DNA of 6,656 nucleotides from Candidatus Bathyarchaeota archaeon. GTDB taxonomy: Archaea; Thermoproteota; Bathyarchaeia; 40CM-2-53-6; RBG-13-38-9. Numbering within the stretch: position 1 is the stretch's first letter; every line of letters starts with the position of its first letter. The translations under genes were made by a program, and so were the position numbers. The stretch is taken from assembly GCA_023144075.1 (NCBI GenBank), contig JAGLGJ010000061.1:1-6656 (forward strand), given 5' to 3'. Below are positions 4,691 through 6,656 of the stretch, piece after piece. Below the pieces are notes generated by a model. That model was not told the DNA's origin. It made no database searches and saw nothing but the letters and a program-made list of their open reading frames with translations.

Positions 4691-6316
4691 TCAAGTAACT
4701 TTTTTTAGAGTATCTGAGACTATGAAGTTAGATCGAGGGAATGCCCAAAAAGAGAAAACTTTTAGATAGTTTATTCCGGCGGCTTGTATTAGATTTTCGG
4801 AATTACCTTGTTCCCTATATCCACAGATAAAAGAGTCAGTTAATTGTCTCATTTTATCGCCATATGGCGTCGAATAATGTGCTGAAAAATACAGAAAAAC
4901 AGCAATATCCCAAGCAAAATCCCCGCCTTTCTTCGCCTGCTCCAAATCTAAAATGAAAACCTTACCTTCAGTACTTCTAATGAAGTTCTCAGGTTTACTA
5001 TCGCCCAGTTGAATACCCAGCGAATGGACTTTTGCAATATTACGCCCAACATCTGATATACTTTCATAAAGACTCTGTTCAGGTTTCCTTTCACTTACAA
5101 TTTTTTTAATAATATCAACAACTGAAATACCATCAACATATTTCTCTACTAGTATTCTATCAGAAATACTAATGTGAAATATCTCGGGTACATTCACAAA
5201 GTTTCTTTGCAACAAATGATTTATTCCAAATTCATTTGTCAATCTAGCTTTACCAGAAACAAGAAATGATTTTGTCCCAAGTGCTACCAGATTCAGAGTA
5301 AACCATTTGAAGCCATGCCAATCTGTAAATTTTTTTGCAACAAGCTTCTCTCCATTTGCATGAACAACATATACTTCATTAAGAACCCCTCCTAGAGGGT
5401 TAATGAGAATTCGAGAATTTGGCCTAATTTTCAAGACTATTTCTCTAATGTCTCCTCTTGCATCAATGGGTATTAATCCAGTCTTCGTTTTTAAAGATAA
5501 ATAGACTCTTGGATCTTCCATTTTAGGGCTTTTTGTCGTCAGGTCAAATTCACGTTTGAATTTCGATGCTAGTTCTCTTGATATGACCTCAGGCGATACT
5601 AATCCTGCTCTACCATGCATCAGATATGATGACAAAGCCTTCTTGCTTATTTCAACAACATTTACGACTTTATCGGTAATGCTTCGGGAGATGATGTTGT
5701 CAATGAAATCTTCGTTTATGGATATTCCTTTAGACTCACGTTGCAGGATTTCGTCATTTACCAACTTTTCTATTCCACATTCATATCCCGGCATTACTTT
5801 AGCTATGTTCCTGTCCCGCAGATCATTTCGAAATGTGTTTAGATAACTGTACCTTATTGGTGGGAATGTCTTGGATAATCTCGATATATGTGATACTGCA
5901 AAATATTTTGGATCTATTATTATTCCTCTTGATGCTTCACCATATTGTTGAATTATGTATTCAATATCTCCTCTGATTACTTCTTTTTTTAATTCCACTT
6001 CCTTCTGTTTTAGATACTCTAAACCCTTCAAGCCAAAATATGGGAAAAGTATTCTACCGGCGACAAAACCACCTAGAGCACCTTTTCTTACATCTAGAAT
6101 AAAGAGTTCTTCATCAATTTCTAATATTGAAGCCTGATCGCCATTAAGTCTCTCAAAATGATATCTGGCACCTCCAGGATACTGACATATCACCATACAA
6201 TCATACAGACTATTCTCTCTTGCGTAACCTGCGACTCTTGATCCATATATTAGAGACGCCACAGGATCATATTCTTCAGCAAGTGCACCTATTACCTCAA
6301 ATAGAGAGTCATCCAT
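4691..6316 (-). CDS. Fusion protein: nucleotidyltransferase-like N-terminus and Bud32/RIO-like kinase C-terminus
   Basis: This 541-residue soluble protein has three parts. Residues 1-100 resemble a MNT/pol-beta nucleotidyltransferase (LIYGSRVAGYARENS at 22-36), but the expected S-D-x-D metal motif reads SLYD (36-39), so the first Asp is Leu37 and catalysis is doubtful. Residues 110-290 are a helical middle region I do not recognise. Residues 300-525 are a compact kinase domain: glycine loop NPLGGVLNEVY (306-316), Lys328 in LVAKKF, Glu362 in LTNEFG, hinge-like VEKYVDG (390-396), catalytic loop LGDSKPENF (437-445) with Asp439 and Asn444, metal site DLE at 457-459 in place of DFG, and Asp470 in FAWDIAVFLY. 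These fit small atypical kinases of the Bud32/RIO/Kdo type. ATG 6316 is the first start after an in-frame stop; a TATA box lies 50 bases upstream. The substrate is unknown. Confidence 0.87.
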   Translation of the reverse strand: MDDSLFEVIGALAEEYDPVASLIYGSRVAGYARENSLYDCMVICQYPGGARYHFERLNGDQASILEIDEELFILDVRKGALGGFVAGRILFPYFGLKGLEYLKQKEVELKKEVIRGDIEYIIQQYGEASRGIIIDPKYFAVSHISRLSKTFPPIRYSYLNTFRNDLRDRNIAKVMPGYECGIEKLVNDEILQRESKGISINEDFIDNIISRSITDKVVNVVEISKKALSSYLMHGRAGLVSPEVISRELASKFKREFDLTTKSPKMEDPRVYLSLKTKTGLIPIDARGDIREIVLKIRPNSRILINPLGGVLNEVYVVHANGEKLVAKKFTDWHGFKWFTLNLVALGTKSFLVSGKARLTNEFGINHLLQRNFVNVPEIFHISISDRILVEKYVDGISVVDIIKKIVSERKPEQSLYESISDVGRNIAKVHSLGIQLGDSKPENFIRSTEGKVFILDLEQAKKGGDFAWDIAVFLYFSAHYSTPYGDKMRQLTDSFICGYREQGNSENLIQAAGINYLKVFSFWAFPRSNFIVSDTLKKVT

Positions 6317-6656
6317 TATCTTTCTATACCTTAAGTTGAGCCTATCTATTGTGGTTTAACCGTATTTATGAGGTCCCCACATTATCAAAAACGAGTGTAC
6401 TTGCGACTGGTTTTTGTCTGTTAAAAAAAATAATCGGTATTTTCAACTTAGATGTTTTTAAGATTTTATCATAATTCAACAATTTTGAAAGCAAAAAGGC
6501 CATATAGTCACTATTTCCAAGCTTTTCCAAACGGATAATGTATTTTTAAGTTTAAATCTTAAATTACTTTTAACAATGGAAACATAAACGAAAACCATCT
6601 CAATCAAGAAGATTAAATACCAAGACATAATTAACACCATCTTGAATATTTGGAAA
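6317..6656. other. Intergenic region of 340 bases, promoter of the kinase gene and no convincing gene
   Basis: The region is strongly AT-rich with short A and T runs. On the minus strand a frame open from the right edge contains ATG 6640 and ends with TGA at 6476 (54 residues, hydrophobic N-terminus); it has no ribosome binding site and no recognisable family, and I do not call it. On the + strand only very short frames occur. AT-rich boxes such as tttaaatctt near 6550-6559 could serve a gene beyond the right edge. No tRNA, hairpin terminator or box C/D RNA is visible. Confidence 0.5.
6363..6370 (-). promoter_or_regulatory. TATA box CATAAATA for the kinase fusion gene
   Basis: The minus strand reads CATAAATA about 50 bases before ATG 6316. 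A start some 26 bases downstream would leave a leader of about 24 bases that includes AAGGT, eleven bases from the ATG, as a modest ribosome binding site. It may be the first promoter of the minus-strand gene run. Confidence 0.45.

Noticed and set aside
6368..6424. 18-codon + strand frame that could be a leader peptide
   Set aside because: No gene follows on that strand and it overlaps the TATA box of the kinase gene.
6501..6532. Repeated TTCCAA motif (tttccaagc ttttccaaa)
   Set aside because: Only two short copies in AT-rich DNA with no regular spacing or symmetry; chance is sufficient.
6476..6640. Minus-strand frame of 54 residues with a hydrophobic N-terminus, open to the right edge
   Set aside because: AT-rich intergenic DNA, no ribosome binding site, no recognisable motif; it could be the end of a gene beyond the edge but cannot be supported.

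Overview
The window looks like chromosomal DNA of an AT-rich archaeon, most plausibly in the Nitrososphaerota (Thaumarchaeota). That placement is inferred from gene content, not from a marker gene. The clues are an archaeal-type tRNA m1A57/58 methyltransferase, a nucleotidyltransferase-like/Bud32-RIO-like kinase fusion, small cysteine-rich proteins, archaeal-style TATA boxes 24-27 bases before starts or inferred transcription starts, and short Shine-Dalgarno matches (GAGGT, GTGA, GTGAT, GGTG). There is no rRNA, tRNA, CRISPR array or insertion sequence.

Layout. On the + strand, 1-1031 is the C-terminal part of a membrane proton-pumping pyrophosphatase (K+-independent signature), cut by the left edge. 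A TATA-like box then precedes a small nine-cysteine protein with a TTG start (1145-1432). This gene converges on a long run of minus-strand genes. Read 5' to 3' on the minus strand these are: the nucleotidyltransferase-like/kinase fusion (6316-4691), a HAD-IB phosphatase resembling SerB (4565-3903), a two-helix membrane protein with a possible split PH-like domain (3811-3419), TrmI (3405-2611), a short zinc-finger gene broken or frameshifted at a run of eight A (2539-2352), and a beta-hydroxyacid dehydrogenase of the 3-hydroxyisobutyrate dehydrogenase family (2352-1459). The last 340 bases (6317-6656) hold the promoter of the kinase gene and otherwise no convincing gene.

How the genes relate. 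The membrane protein and trmI are only 13 bases apart, and the zinc-finger frame overlaps the dehydrogenase start by one base (TAATG), so those pairs are probably co-transcribed or translationally coupled. The whole minus-strand run could be one or more transcripts, because candidate internal promoters lie before the membrane protein and the zinc finger. There is no obvious single pathway: tRNA modification, signalling or kinase activity, phosphatase and central-metabolism dehydrogenase functions are mixed, as in many archaeal housekeeping neighbourhoods.

The observation most worth following up is the zinc-finger gene at 2352-2539. Its cysteine pattern, slippery A-run, immediate TAG and the -1 frame that runs exactly into the next start together suggest programmed frameshifting, recent decay or a homopolymer sequencing error. 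No clear new defence or mobile system is visible.
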